From an uncultured Sphingomonadaceae bacterium (GTDB lineage Bacteria > Pseudomonadota > Alphaproteobacteria > Sphingomonadales > Sphingomonadaceae): a DNA stretch of 64,000 nucleotides. Within the stretch, counting starts at the first letter, position 1. Every line of letters begins with the position of its first letter. The stretch covers positions 62,001 to 126,000 of the forward strand of contig CAIQHF010000018.1 in the NCBI GenBank assembly GCA_903871605.1. Direction: 5' to 3'. Shown piece after piece: positions 47,552 to 55,440 of the stretch. The position numbers and the translations under genes are program-made. The notes under the pieces are model-generated. The model worked only from the letters and a program-made list of their open reading frames with translations. It was not told where the DNA came from and did not search any database.

Positions 47552-47598
47552 CTCCTATTTTTTGTTATCGCGACATCGCGTCGGAGCCGCCAACGTTG

Positions 47599-48390
47599 TC
47601 AGCGCCAGCCTGCGTCGACGAAATAATCATGCCCGGTGCACATTCGCGCATCGTCGGATGCGAGGAACAGCGTGAGCGCCGCGACGTCGGCGGGCTGGAC
47701 GCGCTGCTTGAGACATTGCGCACCGATGATCTCGGCCTCGCCCTCGGGCGTGTACCATTGCAGCTGGCGTGGCGTCTCGACATTGCCGGGGACGATCGTG
47801 TTGACGCGGATGCCGTGGCCGCCGAGGTCGCGCGCCATCGCGCGCGTCATGCCCTCGATCGCGGCCTTGGCGGTCTGATAGAGCACGAGATCGGGCAGCG
47901 CCAAATGCCAGCTGATCGATCCGAAATTGAGGATGACGCCGCGCCCCGCCTGCTTCATCCCGGGGATCACCGCCTGAGCGGCGAAGAACAAATGGCGCAG
48001 ATTGACCGCCATCCGATTGTCCCAATAGGCGGGCGTCACGTCCTCGATCTCGTGGCGGTCGTCGTTGGCGGCGTTGTTGACGAGGATGTCGATCCCGCCG
48101 CCGAGCGCATGCGTGAGACGCGCGATGGTGGCACCGAGCGCATCGAGATCGGTCAGGTCGCAGCGTTCGAAGATCGGCTGGTGCGCCGCGCCGGCCGAAA
48201 GCTGGTCGACGAGCGCGCGCGAAGCCTCCAGCGCGATATCGACGAAGGCGACCTTCGCGCCCTGTGCGACGAAGCCCTCGACCAGCGCCGCGCCGATCCC
48301 GCTGCCGCCACCGGTGACGAGTACGCGCGCGTCGCGAAGACTCGGGTAGATCGCGCCGGACCCGACGGGCGTAGCCGTGCCTCCGCCCAT
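47599..48390 (-). CDS. xylB: D-xylose 1-dehydrogenase (SDR, Caulobacter XylB type)
   Basis: A 263-residue short-chain dehydrogenase. The cofactor motif is VTGGGSGIGAALVEGF (about residues 26-40), NNAAN follows, the catalytic Ser is in FGSISWHLALPDLVLYQTAK with Tyr-x3-Lys, and the ending GHDYFVDAGWR is characteristic. The AIYPSLRDARVLVTGGG and VTPAYWDNRMAVNLRHLFF segments closely resemble Caulobacter XylB, which oxidises xylose to xylonolactone with NAD. Its ATG overlaps the xylX stop (TGATG), so translation is coupled. Confidence 0.9.
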   Translation of the reverse strand: MGGGTATPVGSGAIYPSLRDARVLVTGGGSGIGAALVEGFVAQGAKVAFVDIALEASRALVDQLSAGAAHQPIFERCDLTDLDALGATIARLTHALGGGIDILVNNAANDDRHEIEDVTPAYWDNRMAVNLRHLFFAAQAVIPGMKQAGRGVILNFGSISWHLALPDLVLYQTAKAAIEGMTRAMARDLGGHGIRVNTIVPGNVETPRQLQWYTPEGEAEIIGAQCLKQRVQPADVAALTLFLASDDARMCTGHDYFVDAGWR

Positions 48391-49523
48391 CACGCCACCC
48401 GCCCCGGCGCGAGCAGGCCCCGCTCGGCGAGATTGCTCATCAGTGCGCCGATGCCCATCGACCAGGGCGCCGCTGCCGCCGAGGTGGTGACGCGATTGAC
48501 CAGCCGCCCGAGGCGATCGGACGAGATCGTCACGACGTCGCCGGGTTTGTGGGTGAAGCCGCGGCCGGGCTCGTCGCGGTCCTCGGTCGGTGCGAACAGC
48601 GTCCCCAGGAAGAGCGCGAAGCCGTCGGGATATTGATGCTCGCTGAGCGTCTGGCGGACGAGATCGTCGGGATCGCGGCTGATCTGGTCCATCGAGCTCG
48701 AGCCCGTCAGGCGATAGCCGTCCTCGCCCTCGATCACCAGATCGACATGCGCCGAGCGGACGTCGTCCATGCCGAACCCGTCGTCGAACAGCCGGATCAG
48801 CGGGCCGAGCGAGCAGGACGCATTATTGTCCTTCGCCTTGCCCAGAAGCAGCGCCGAGCGCCCTTCGAAATCGCGGAGATTGACGTCGTTGCCGAGCGTC
48901 GCGCCGACCACCGCGCCCGTCGCATCGACGATCAGCACGACCTCCGGCTCGGGATTGTTCCAGGTCGAGTCCGAGCGGACGCCGATTTCGGCGCCCCAGC
49001 CGACCGTCGCGAGCACCGGCGACTTGGTGAAGATCTCGGCATCCGGGCCGATCGCGACCTCGAGATATTGCGACCACATGCCGTCGTCGATCAGCGCCGC
49101 CTTGAGCGCTGCCGCCTCCGAGCTTCCCGGCACGACGCGGCGGATGCTCCCGCCGATCCGCTCCTCGAGTCGGCCGCGGACGGCGGCTGCCGCCTGCGCG
49201 TCGCCGCGCGCGCGTTCCTCGATGACGCGTTCGATCGCCGAGACGGCGAAGGTCACACCCGACGCCTTGACGCACTGCAGATCGATCGGGCTGAGCAGAT
49301 CGAGCGAGTCGGGCGATCCGAGCGACCGACCGGCGGCCGGATCGAAGGCGCGCGCCTGGATCAGCGCGGACACCGTCGGCGCGACACCGCTCATGTCGAA
49401 GGCTTCGCCATGCCGGACGAGGATCGGGCTCGGCCCCTGGGCCATTGCTGCGCGCCCGAGGAACGTGCCCTGCAGCCAGTCCGCAGGCATCGCGCCGGCC
49501 GCGGTGAAGCCTTGCCTTTCCAT
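48390..49523 (-). CDS. xylX: 2-keto-3-deoxy-D-xylonate dehydratase (FAH superfamily, XylX)
   Basis: A 377-residue fumarylacetoacetate-hydrolase-fold enzyme of the Caulobacter XylX type, which converts 2-keto-3-deoxyxylonate to 2-oxoglutarate semialdehyde in the Weimberg pathway. Recognisable segments are LQCVKASGVTFAVSAIERVI, DGMWSQYLEVAIGPDAEIFT, STWNNPEPEVVLIVD (metal Glu pair), GNDVNLRDFEGRSALLLGKA and HQYPDGFALFLGTLFAP. The order and spacing fit the long XylX form rather than short FAH hydrolases. It is the first gene of xylX-xylB-porter, with operator 2 about 26 bases before its start. Confidence 0.92.
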   Translation of the reverse strand: MERQGFTAAGAMPADWLQGTFLGRAAMAQGPSPILVRHGEAFDMSGVAPTVSALIQARAFDPAAGRSLGSPDSLDLLSPIDLQCVKASGVTFAVSAIERVIEERARGDAQAAAAVRGRLEERIGGSIRRVVPGSSEAAALKAALIDDGMWSQYLEVAIGPDAEIFTKSPVLATVGWGAEIGVRSDSTWNNPEPEVVLIVDATGAVVGATLGNDVNLRDFEGRSALLLGKAKDNNASCSLGPLIRLFDDGFGMDDVRSAHVDLVIEGEDGYRLTGSSSMDQISRDPDDLVRQTLSEHQYPDGFALFLGTLFAPTEDRDEPGRGFTHKPGDVVTISSDRLGRLVNRVTTSAAAAPWSMGIGALMSNLAERGLLAPGRVA

Positions 49524-49548
49524 AATCCTCTCGATCGCTCTCTTGATT

Positions 49549-49562
49549 TGATAGCGCTACCA
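49549..49562. promoter_or_regulatory. LacI-family operator 2, before xylX
   Basis: TGATAGCGCTACCA shares TGATAGCGCTA with operator 1 and is a near-palindrome (complement TGGTAGCGCTATCA). It lies 26 bases before the xylX start, where a bound repressor would block transcription. Confidence 0.8.
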
Positions 49563-49773
49563 TCGCCGTGTTGCGTCAACGCTGTCAAGATGCGCTGCGC
49601 GCAGGGACGGGCCTGGCTAGCGCAGGCCTTACGGTGGGTGCGGCGCGCTCTGCTCGGTTACGGCCCAACCCCGCGCGCGGGGCGACCGCTGATCCGGGCC
49701 GGTCGATCGGGGCCGCACAGCTTGCCATGGGCGAGCGTGGGGTGACGGGCGCGTCGGTCTCAGCTCGTCGGGT

Positions 49774-50508
49774 CTAGCGCGCTTCGAGCCCGATATTGCC
49801 GTTGTGCAGCCGCAGGCGGAGCGTGTTCTGATAATAGGCGACGGTCTGATATTGGCCGACGAGGATGGGCAGCTCGATCAGCTGCCTGTCGTCGAGCGTG
49901 GCGGCGAGCGTTTGCCATGTCTCATCGCTGATCATCGCATCGTCATGCAGCTCTTCGGTGGCGCGCAGAATGGCACGGTCATGGTCGCTCCACCCGGGTT
50001 CCTCGGAGCCCCGAGTGATCCGATCGATCTCCACCACATCGATCCCAACCTTTTTCGCCACCATCACATGCTCGCCCCATTCGTACGGCGCCTGGCACAG
50101 CCAGCCGATGCGGAGCACCGCAAGCTCGCGGTCGCGCGGCGAAAGCGTGCCGCGGGCGAGCAATTGTATGCCGATGTCGGTCTGCGCCGCGAACAGATCG
50201 GGGTGGCGCAGCATCGTCAACACAATCTCTGACAAGCGCCCGGACTTGGCGGCATCGCCGTCGGAGTCGCTCGCGCCGTCGCCCTCGAGATATTGCGTGA
50301 CGATCGCCTTCTCACGCGAATCGAGCGCCGTGTTGACCTCGGCCATACGGATCAGGATCGATTGCAGGCCTTGCGACGGCCCGTCGATCTCGAGCGGCGA
50401 CAATCGCGGGCCGTCGCCAAGGATCGACGCGGTGCGCTGTGCGGCGCTTGGCGGGGCGGGGCGTTTCGCGCCGTTGCGGCCCATTCGGTCCGTCTTGGCT
50501 GTTGTCAT
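49774..50508 (-). CDS. Carboxymuconolactone decarboxylase family protein
   Basis: A 244-residue all-helical protein of the CMD family. The core helix pair carries VLRIGWLCQAPYEWGEHVMV and AKKVGIDVVEIDRI, followed by DRAILRATEELHDDAMISDETW and LIELPILVGQYQTVAYYQNTLR, the extended form without the CxxC of AhpD peroxidases, so peroxidase activity is unlikely. Members of this subgroup occur in degradation of cyclic compounds, but the substrate here is unknown. The start at 50508 lies after Arg-rich non-coding sequence. Confidence 0.87.
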   Translation of the reverse strand: MTTAKTDRMGRNGAKRPAPPSAAQRTASILGDGPRLSPLEIDGPSQGLQSILIRMAEVNTALDSREKAIVTQYLEGDGASDSDGDAAKSGRLSEIVLTMLRHPDLFAAQTDIGIQLLARGTLSPRDRELAVLRIGWLCQAPYEWGEHVMVAKKVGIDVVEIDRITRGSEEPGWSDHDRAILRATEELHDDAMISDETWQTLAATLDDRQLIELPILVGQYQTVAYYQNTLRLRLHNGNIGLEAR

Positions 50509-50676
50509 GCCGAGTTTTCCGTTCAAACGCTGCGTATTGGGCGCCCCCGATTGCCATCGTGCGCGCGGCGCGGCCACCCATGGTGCACCGCGCCGCATGC
50601 TGTTCGCACGTGCGATGAATGCGGGCGGACGGCAGTTTGCCGGAATCGCGCCTGCCGATGCGCCGGCGGGCGCCGA

Positions 50677-52053
50677 TCATCCCCTCGGGAGGAGCAGCCC
50701 GACCTCGAGCCCGCCGAGCTCCGACGCGCCGAGATCGAGCGATCCGCCGTGCAGTTCGGCCAGCTCGCGACTGATCGGGAGGCCGAAGCCGTGGCCGCTG
50801 GGCTGCTCGTCGAGCCGTCGGCCCTTGGTGAGCACCGCGCTAATATGCGCCTCGCTCATGCCCGGGCCGTCGTCGGCGATCGTGACGCGGACCTCGCCGC
50901 CGATCTCGCGCGCGCGGATCAGGACGCGCGAGCGCGCCATGCGCCAGCCATTGTCGAGCAGATTGCCGAGCAGTTCGTCGAGATCCTGTGGATCGCAACG
51001 AACCCGCAGCGGGGCCGCAACGTCGATCTCGGCGCGGATGCCGCGGTCGGCATGGATGCGGCGCATCGCCTCGACCAGATCCGCGATGCAGCCGCGCAGC
51101 GAGACGATGGCGCTTGCGGCCGCGCCGGGTTCGGCGGCGCGCGCCCGCCCGAGATGGTGGCGTATCTGTCCCTCCATCCGCGCGACCTGCGCGCTCAGAT
51201 GGCCATCGGGATCCGCCGAGGCACGATCGAGATCGAGCCGCAGCGTCGCCAGCGGGGTCTTCAGCCCATGCGCGAGGTTGGCGACATGGCCGCGCGCGCG
51301 CGCCAGCGCCTGCTCGTTGGCGATGATGAGCGCGTTGAGTTGCTCGACCAGCGGCAGCAATTCGGTCGGCTCGTCGACTTCGACATGCCGCAACCGCCCC
51401 AGGCGGACGTCGCCGAGCAGGCCGGTTAGTCGCGAGAGCGGGCGCAGCCCGATCCGTAGCTGCACGACGAGCGCGAGCGCCAGGAAGCTGCCCAGTAGCA
51501 GCAGCGAGACGAGCAGCGGTAGCATCGCCGCGCGCCACGGCCGCTCGACGATGTCGCGCGGGGCGGCCGCGACGACGAGCACCGCGCCGCGCGGCGTCGC
51601 CAGCTCGACGATCCGGTAATGGAGTGGCCGGCCGGTCGCATCGATGCCGTCGAGCGGGTGGGGGCGCGCGGGATCGCCCCACGGCCGGTGGCGCGCGGAT
51701 CTCTGATCGAAGGGATGCGCCCAGTGCCGGTCCGGCGGCAGCGGCAGCTCGGCCGATCCGAGCGAGGCCGAGCGCAGCATGCGATCCGGCGCGACAACCT
51801 CCCATGCCCAGCCCGATCCCGGCGCATCATAGGGCGGCAGGTCGATCGCGCGCCGGGGGTCGAGCGTGCCGTCGGGCCTCGCCGCGCGGGCGACCACCGC
51901 GATCTGCGCGTCGAGCCGCTCGTCGAGCCCGTGCATGACGAAATGCTCGAGCACCGCGCCGATCGCCAGGCCGGCAAGGACCAGCGCGACGATCGTCGCC
52001 ACGCCCGCGGTGACCAGCAGGCGCCCCGTCAGCGATCGCGGCAGCACGCGCAT
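50677..52053 (-). CDS. Sensor histidine kinase (PhoQ/EnvZ-like)
   Basis: A 458-residue membrane sensor. Helices at about 13-35 and 178-200 flank a periplasmic domain rich in Pro and His (DRHWAHPFDQRSARHRPWGD), which could sense metal or pH. HAMP-like linker, H-box VANLAHGLKTPLATL (phosphorylated His), N-box LLGNLLDNGWRMA, G1 DDGPGMSEA and G2 GHGFGLPISRELAELHGG follow. The start overlaps the response-regulator stop, so both are in one unit. Confidence 0.93.
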   Translation of the reverse strand: MRVLPRSLTGRLLVTAGVATIVALVLAGLAIGAVLEHFVMHGLDERLDAQIAVVARAARPDGTLDPRRAIDLPPYDAPGSGWAWEVVAPDRMLRSASLGSAELPLPPDRHWAHPFDQRSARHRPWGDPARPHPLDGIDATGRPLHYRIVELATPRGAVLVVAAAPRDIVERPWRAAMLPLLVSLLLLGSFLALALVVQLRIGLRPLSRLTGLLGDVRLGRLRHVEVDEPTELLPLVEQLNALIIANEQALARARGHVANLAHGLKTPLATLRLDLDRASADPDGHLSAQVARMEGQIRHHLGRARAAEPGAAASAIVSLRGCIADLVEAMRRIHADRGIRAEIDVAAPLRVRCDPQDLDELLGNLLDNGWRMARSRVLIRAREIGGEVRVTIADDGPGMSEAHISAVLTKGRRLDEQPSGHGFGLPISRELAELHGGSLDLGASELGGLEVGLLLPRG

Positions 52054-52712
52054 CAGCCCCCCGTCAGCCGATAGCCGAGCCCGCGCACCGTCTCGATCAG
52101 CGACGTGCCGATCTTGCGCCGCAGCCGCCCGATGATGACCTCGAGCGAATTGGAATCGACGTCGGCATCGCCCTCATAGACACGTTCGAGCAGATCGAGC
52201 CGCTCGACGACGGCCTCCTTGCGCAGCATCAGGCACGACAGGACGCGCCACTCAAACGCGGTAAGACGGAGCGGCAAGCCGTCGAGCTGGAACTGCCCGG
52301 TCTGCGCCTCGAAGCTGAGCGGGCCGCAGTGAAGCACGCTCGCGGCATGGCCGGCGGCGCGGCGGACCAGCGCGCGCAGCCGCATCACCAGTTCCTCGAC
52401 GCGAAACGGCTTGACCATATAGTCGTCCGCGCCGGCCTTGAACCCCTGCACCTTGTCCGACCAGGCATCGCGTGCGGTCAGGATCAGCACGGGAAGGGTT
52501 CGGCCCGCCGCACGCCATTGCGCCAATACAGATAGGCCGTCACCGCGCGGCAGGCCGAGATCGAGAATGGCGACGTCATAGGCTTCGGTCTCGCCGAGAT
52601 GGCCGCCATCCTCGCCATTGTCCGCGATATCGACCGCGAAGGATTCGGCGCGCAGTGCGCGCGCGATCGAGCTTGCGAGCACGGCATCGTCTTCGACCAT
52701 CAGCACGCGCAT
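52053..52712 (-). CDS. OmpR-family response regulator
   Basis: A 219-residue two-domain regulator. The receiver has the acidic pair in MVEDDAVLASS, phosphoacceptor Asp in ILDLGLPRGDG, Thr in LTARDAW and Lys in DDYMVKPF. The C-terminal winged helix includes LTAFEWRVLSCLMLRKEAVV and VIIGRLRRKIG...VRGLGYRL. It is of the PhoP/QseB type. The ATG at 52712 is upstream of the kinase gene with an overlapping stop. It is divergent from the exported OB-fold-like gene at 52826, a likely target. Confidence 0.95.
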   Translation of the reverse strand: MRVLMVEDDAVLASSIARALRAESFAVDIADNGEDGGHLGETEAYDVAILDLGLPRGDGLSVLAQWRAAGRTLPVLILTARDAWSDKVQGFKAGADDYMVKPFRVEELVMRLRALVRRAAGHAASVLHCGPLSFEAQTGQFQLDGLPLRLTAFEWRVLSCLMLRKEAVVERLDLLERVYEGDADVDSNSLEVIIGRLRRKIGTSLIETVRGLGYRLTGG

Positions 52713-52825
52713 CGTCACCTCTCCCGCGGCGCTACGCCACCGCGCTAAACCGAAACTGAACGAGCCCATTCAGCGCCGGTCGGGCGGCAGCGGGTAGCAA
52801 GGGCACCTTCCTCAAGGAGATCCCG

Positions 52826-53335
52826 ATGTCCACGTTCGAATCCCACCCCCTCGCCTCGCAGCGGCTCAAACTCGGTCTCGCCGCGGTCGGCCTGCTGGCG
52901 ATAGGCGGCGTCGCCGGCGGCGCGATCAGTCATGAATTCCGCCCGCCGATCGAGATGGCGCCGACGCACATCGTCGCGATCCGCAATCTCGCAGCATCTG
53001 CCGGGATCGTCACCATCAAGGGCCGCGTCGCCGAAAGCTTCGGCAGCCGCCTGGTGATCGACGACGGCACCGGCAGGACGCTGGTCGATGGCGGCCCGCG
53101 TAGCGAGACCGATGGCTTGGCGCCGGTGGGTGCGATCGTCTCGGTGCAGGGGCGGTTCGATCGAAGCAGCTTCCATCCATCCTTCCTGGTCGATGCGTCG
53201 GGCACGGTGACGCCGCTCGGCCACCCTCGCCACCATGGTCCGCACGATGAGGATGCGGGCGGGCCCGATCGTGGCCCGCCGCCGCCCCCGGCTTCGACGC
53301 CGCCGACACCGCCTGCGCCGGCCACGGCAGGCTGA
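52826..53335 (+). CDS. Membrane-anchored protein, OB-fold-like domain with Pro-rich tail
   Basis: A 169-residue protein. A membrane anchor at about 17-37 (LGLAAVGLLAIGGVAGGAIS) is followed by a beta-rich domain (IVTIKGRVAESFGSRLVIDD, AIVSVQGRFDRSSFHPSFLV), which reads like a bacterial OB-fold of the YgiW/YdeI type that binds cations, then a His-rich GHPRHHGPHDED segment and a Pro/Ala tail. It is divergent from the PhoPQ-like pair. Control by that pair is an inference. Confidence 0.75.
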   Translation: MSTFESHPLASQRLKLGLAAVGLLAIGGVAGGAISHEFRPPIEMAPTHIVAIRNLAASAGIVTIKGRVAESFGSRLVIDDGTGRTLVDGGPRSETDGLAPVGAIVSVQGRFDRSSFHPSFLVDASGTVTPLGHPRHHGPHDEDAGGPDRGPPPPPASTPPTPPAPATAG

Positions 53336-53734
53336 GCGCGGCCGATCGGATACCGACATCCCGATCCGCCTTTGGCAGGATGGCCGCGCGGCAGGATGGC
53401 TGTGCATTGCGGTCATCCTGCATCGGACGGCCACGACGGTGCCACCGTGTGATCGGATCGGAGCGCGATCGGCATCCGATCGTGCGGCGGCATCGGAGGA
53501 GGCCGTCTGCTTGTCGTCGCGTCTCGGCGTCTTCGGTCGCGCGCCTGCGCGGAGCCGTAATGGCGCTTCGGCATGCGGAACGCCCGATCATGCTCTCCGA
53601 CGGAGCGAGCCGCAGGCCGCCGCCCCCAAAAAAACCGCACGCCTTCGGGCAAGCGCACCGGAATAACGCCCGTCGTCCGGGCTATCGATCGGCTGGCGAC
53701 CCCGCCCCGCGGCGGGCGCCACCGCCAATAGCCG
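53336..53734. other. Intergenic stretch, nothing recognised
   Basis: About 400 bases between the OB-like gene and the small minus-strand gene. It has no credible coding frame, RNA gene or hairpin terminator. Two direct copies of CCGCCAATAG occur at 53722-53731 and 53745-53754, and there is a short A run at 53630. All open frames are Arg/Ala-rich shadows. Confidence 0.5.
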
Positions 53735-53923
53735 TCAGCCGACCGCCAATAGGTCGCGGAGCCTCTCTTGCTGGACCGGCCGGCCTGCCAGAATGGTAAG
53801 AGCTCCGATCGGCTGACCGCCTTGATCGACACAGGGCATCGCGGCAAGATGCTGGCTGATCCAGTCGGCGGCACTGGAATAGCGATCCGCGGTTTCTTTG
53901 AAACCGGCGATGAAATCTTCCAT
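53735..53923 (-). CDS. Small hypothetical protein, 62 residues
   Basis: Starts MEDFIAGFKETADRYSSAAD, with a helix followed by HLAAMPCVDQGGQPIGALTI. The ATG at 53923 has AGGGGAAGC at good spacing. No domain is recognised. It is a free-standing small gene divergent from the cell-wall hydrolase. Confidence 0.65.
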   Translation of the reverse strand: MEDFIAGFKETADRYSSAADWISQHLAAMPCVDQGGQPIGALTILAGRPVQQERLRDLLAVG

Positions 53924-54107
53924 CTTGCTTCCCCTCGTTTGCCGATTCGTAGCAGGAGCGCGATTCGGAGGGAATCCCATAAATTGCCCGCCAGCCAGGT
54001 TGCGCCGGATGATCGGCGCCGCGGCCGACGGCAGCTTTGCGATGCCGCTTTCGCGCAACCTGCTACAGCGCGCATCCGAAACGCCGAGCCCGCAGAGAGA
54101 CCCGTAT

Positions 54108-55334
54108 ATGATGATGCACGTCCCCGATGCATGGCGGCTTCGGCGCGCGTCGCTGATCGTCGCCGCCATCGTCGCGACGCTGGCGATCGTCGCGGTGGCG
54201 TGGCGGCCGGCGAACAGGACGATATCGGCGACTCGACCTCGGGTGCCGCATGCCTCGCCGGTGCTGCCCGTCGCGCCCAGGCCGATCCCCGAGCCGATGA
54301 AGGTCGCGGCGCTGACGCCCGATCAAGCGCGCGCGTCGAACGCGGCCGTGCCACTCGCTCCCCACCGCGACGTTTTCGCAACGCCATTCGTGTACGGCGG
54401 CAGCGGGCAGGATCGCGCCGCAGCCCGATCATGCCTCGCCGCCGCGGTCTATTACGAGGCGGGCGACGATGCCGTGGGCGAGCAGGCCGTGGCGCAGGTC
54501 ATCCTCAATCGCCTCCGCCATCCGGCATTTCCCAAGACGATCTGCGGCGTCGTCTTTCAAGGCTCGGCGCGGGACAGCGGATGCCAGTTCACGTTCAGCT
54601 GCGACGGGTCGCTCGCGCGCACCCCGCCCGCCGCGGCCTGGGCGCGTGCGCGCGCCATAGCGGATGCGGCGCTGACGGGATTCGTCGCCCGGGGCATCGG
54701 ATGGGCGACCTATTATCATGCCGATTGGGTCGTCCCCTATTGGCGCGATACGCTCGACAAGATTGCGGTCGTGCATGGTCAGATCTTCTATCGCTGGCGC
54801 GGTCCATGGGGACGCTCCGCCGCATTCTCCGGCCGCGCCTTGTCGCCCGAATGGCTCGATCCGAAGATCGCCGCGCTGGCCGATCCCGCAGCCGCGGCCG
54901 AGGCGGCAGCGTCCGATGACGACGCGGGCCCCGCGCGCACCTCATTGTCGGTCGCCGGCGTATCGCGCGCCGCGCTCAAGGGCGCGATCGTCCGCCTCAA
55001 GGACGATGATGCCGGCCAATATGTGCTGCAATTGGCGCCGAATGCGCCCGCGGGCACATTTGCCGTCACGGCCTTCACGATCTGCGCGGACAGGCCCGAC
55101 TGCCTGATATTGGCATGGGCCGACGAACGCGATGTTCCGCGCACATTGCCGGTGTTGCCGATCGCGATGCGCACGATGGCGTTCATGTACCGCAAGAGCA
55201 GCCTGCTGGGCGACGCGCGCCCCTATTGGGACTGCCGTCGTTATCCCCGCTCGGTCAGGGGGCAGTGTCTTCCGGGCAGCGCGCCGTTGGCCGTTCGCGC
55301 AGCGGCGGGGTCAGATCGACGCGACCGCCGATGA
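54108..55334 (+). CDS. Cell wall hydrolase, SleB-like domain with unique C-terminus
   Basis: A 408-residue protein with an N-terminal membrane helix (about 13-33), then a Pro-rich stretch and a Hydrolase_2 (SleB) domain (about 105-225) with the catalytic Glu in VYYEAGDDAVGEQAVAQVIL and FPKTICGVVFQGSARDSGCQ, the lytic-transglycosylase signature. The C-terminal 180 residues (SLSVAGVSRAALKGAIVRLK onward, several Cys such as FTICADRPDC and YWDCRRYPRS) match no family known to me. It is probably anchored and cuts peptidoglycan. Confidence 0.88.
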   Translation: MMMHVPDAWRLRRASLIVAAIVATLAIVAVAWRPANRTISATRPRVPHASPVLPVAPRPIPEPMKVAALTPDQARASNAAVPLAPHRDVFATPFVYGGSGQDRAAARSCLAAAVYYEAGDDAVGEQAVAQVILNRLRHPAFPKTICGVVFQGSARDSGCQFTFSCDGSLARTPPAAAWARARAIADAALTGFVARGIGWATYYHADWVVPYWRDTLDKIAVVHGQIFYRWRGPWGRSAAFSGRALSPEWLDPKIAALADPAAAAEAAASDDDAGPARTSLSVAGVSRAALKGAIVRLKDDDAGQYVLQLAPNAPAGTFAVTAFTICADRPDCLILAWADERDVPRTLPVLPIAMRTMAFMYRKSSLLGDARPYWDCRRYPRSVRGQCLPGSAPLAVRAAAGSDRRDRR

Positions 55335-55440
55335 CAGACGGATGGCGTCCGACGTCGGGTGCCTCCGGCACCATGCGCGAGCGGATAGGCCGATGGCGCT
55401 GCGTCGCGCAATTCGTGCCGTCGGCGCCACGCGGTCGCGA

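Noticed and set aside
47552-47598. TTGTTATCGCGACA before the sugar porter as a third LacI operator
   Set aside because: It lacks the TAGCGCTA core shared by the other two sites and is only weakly symmetrical.
53615-53645. A-run near 53630 as a terminator for the small minus-strand gene
   Set aside because: No stem of useful length precedes the run on the minus strand.
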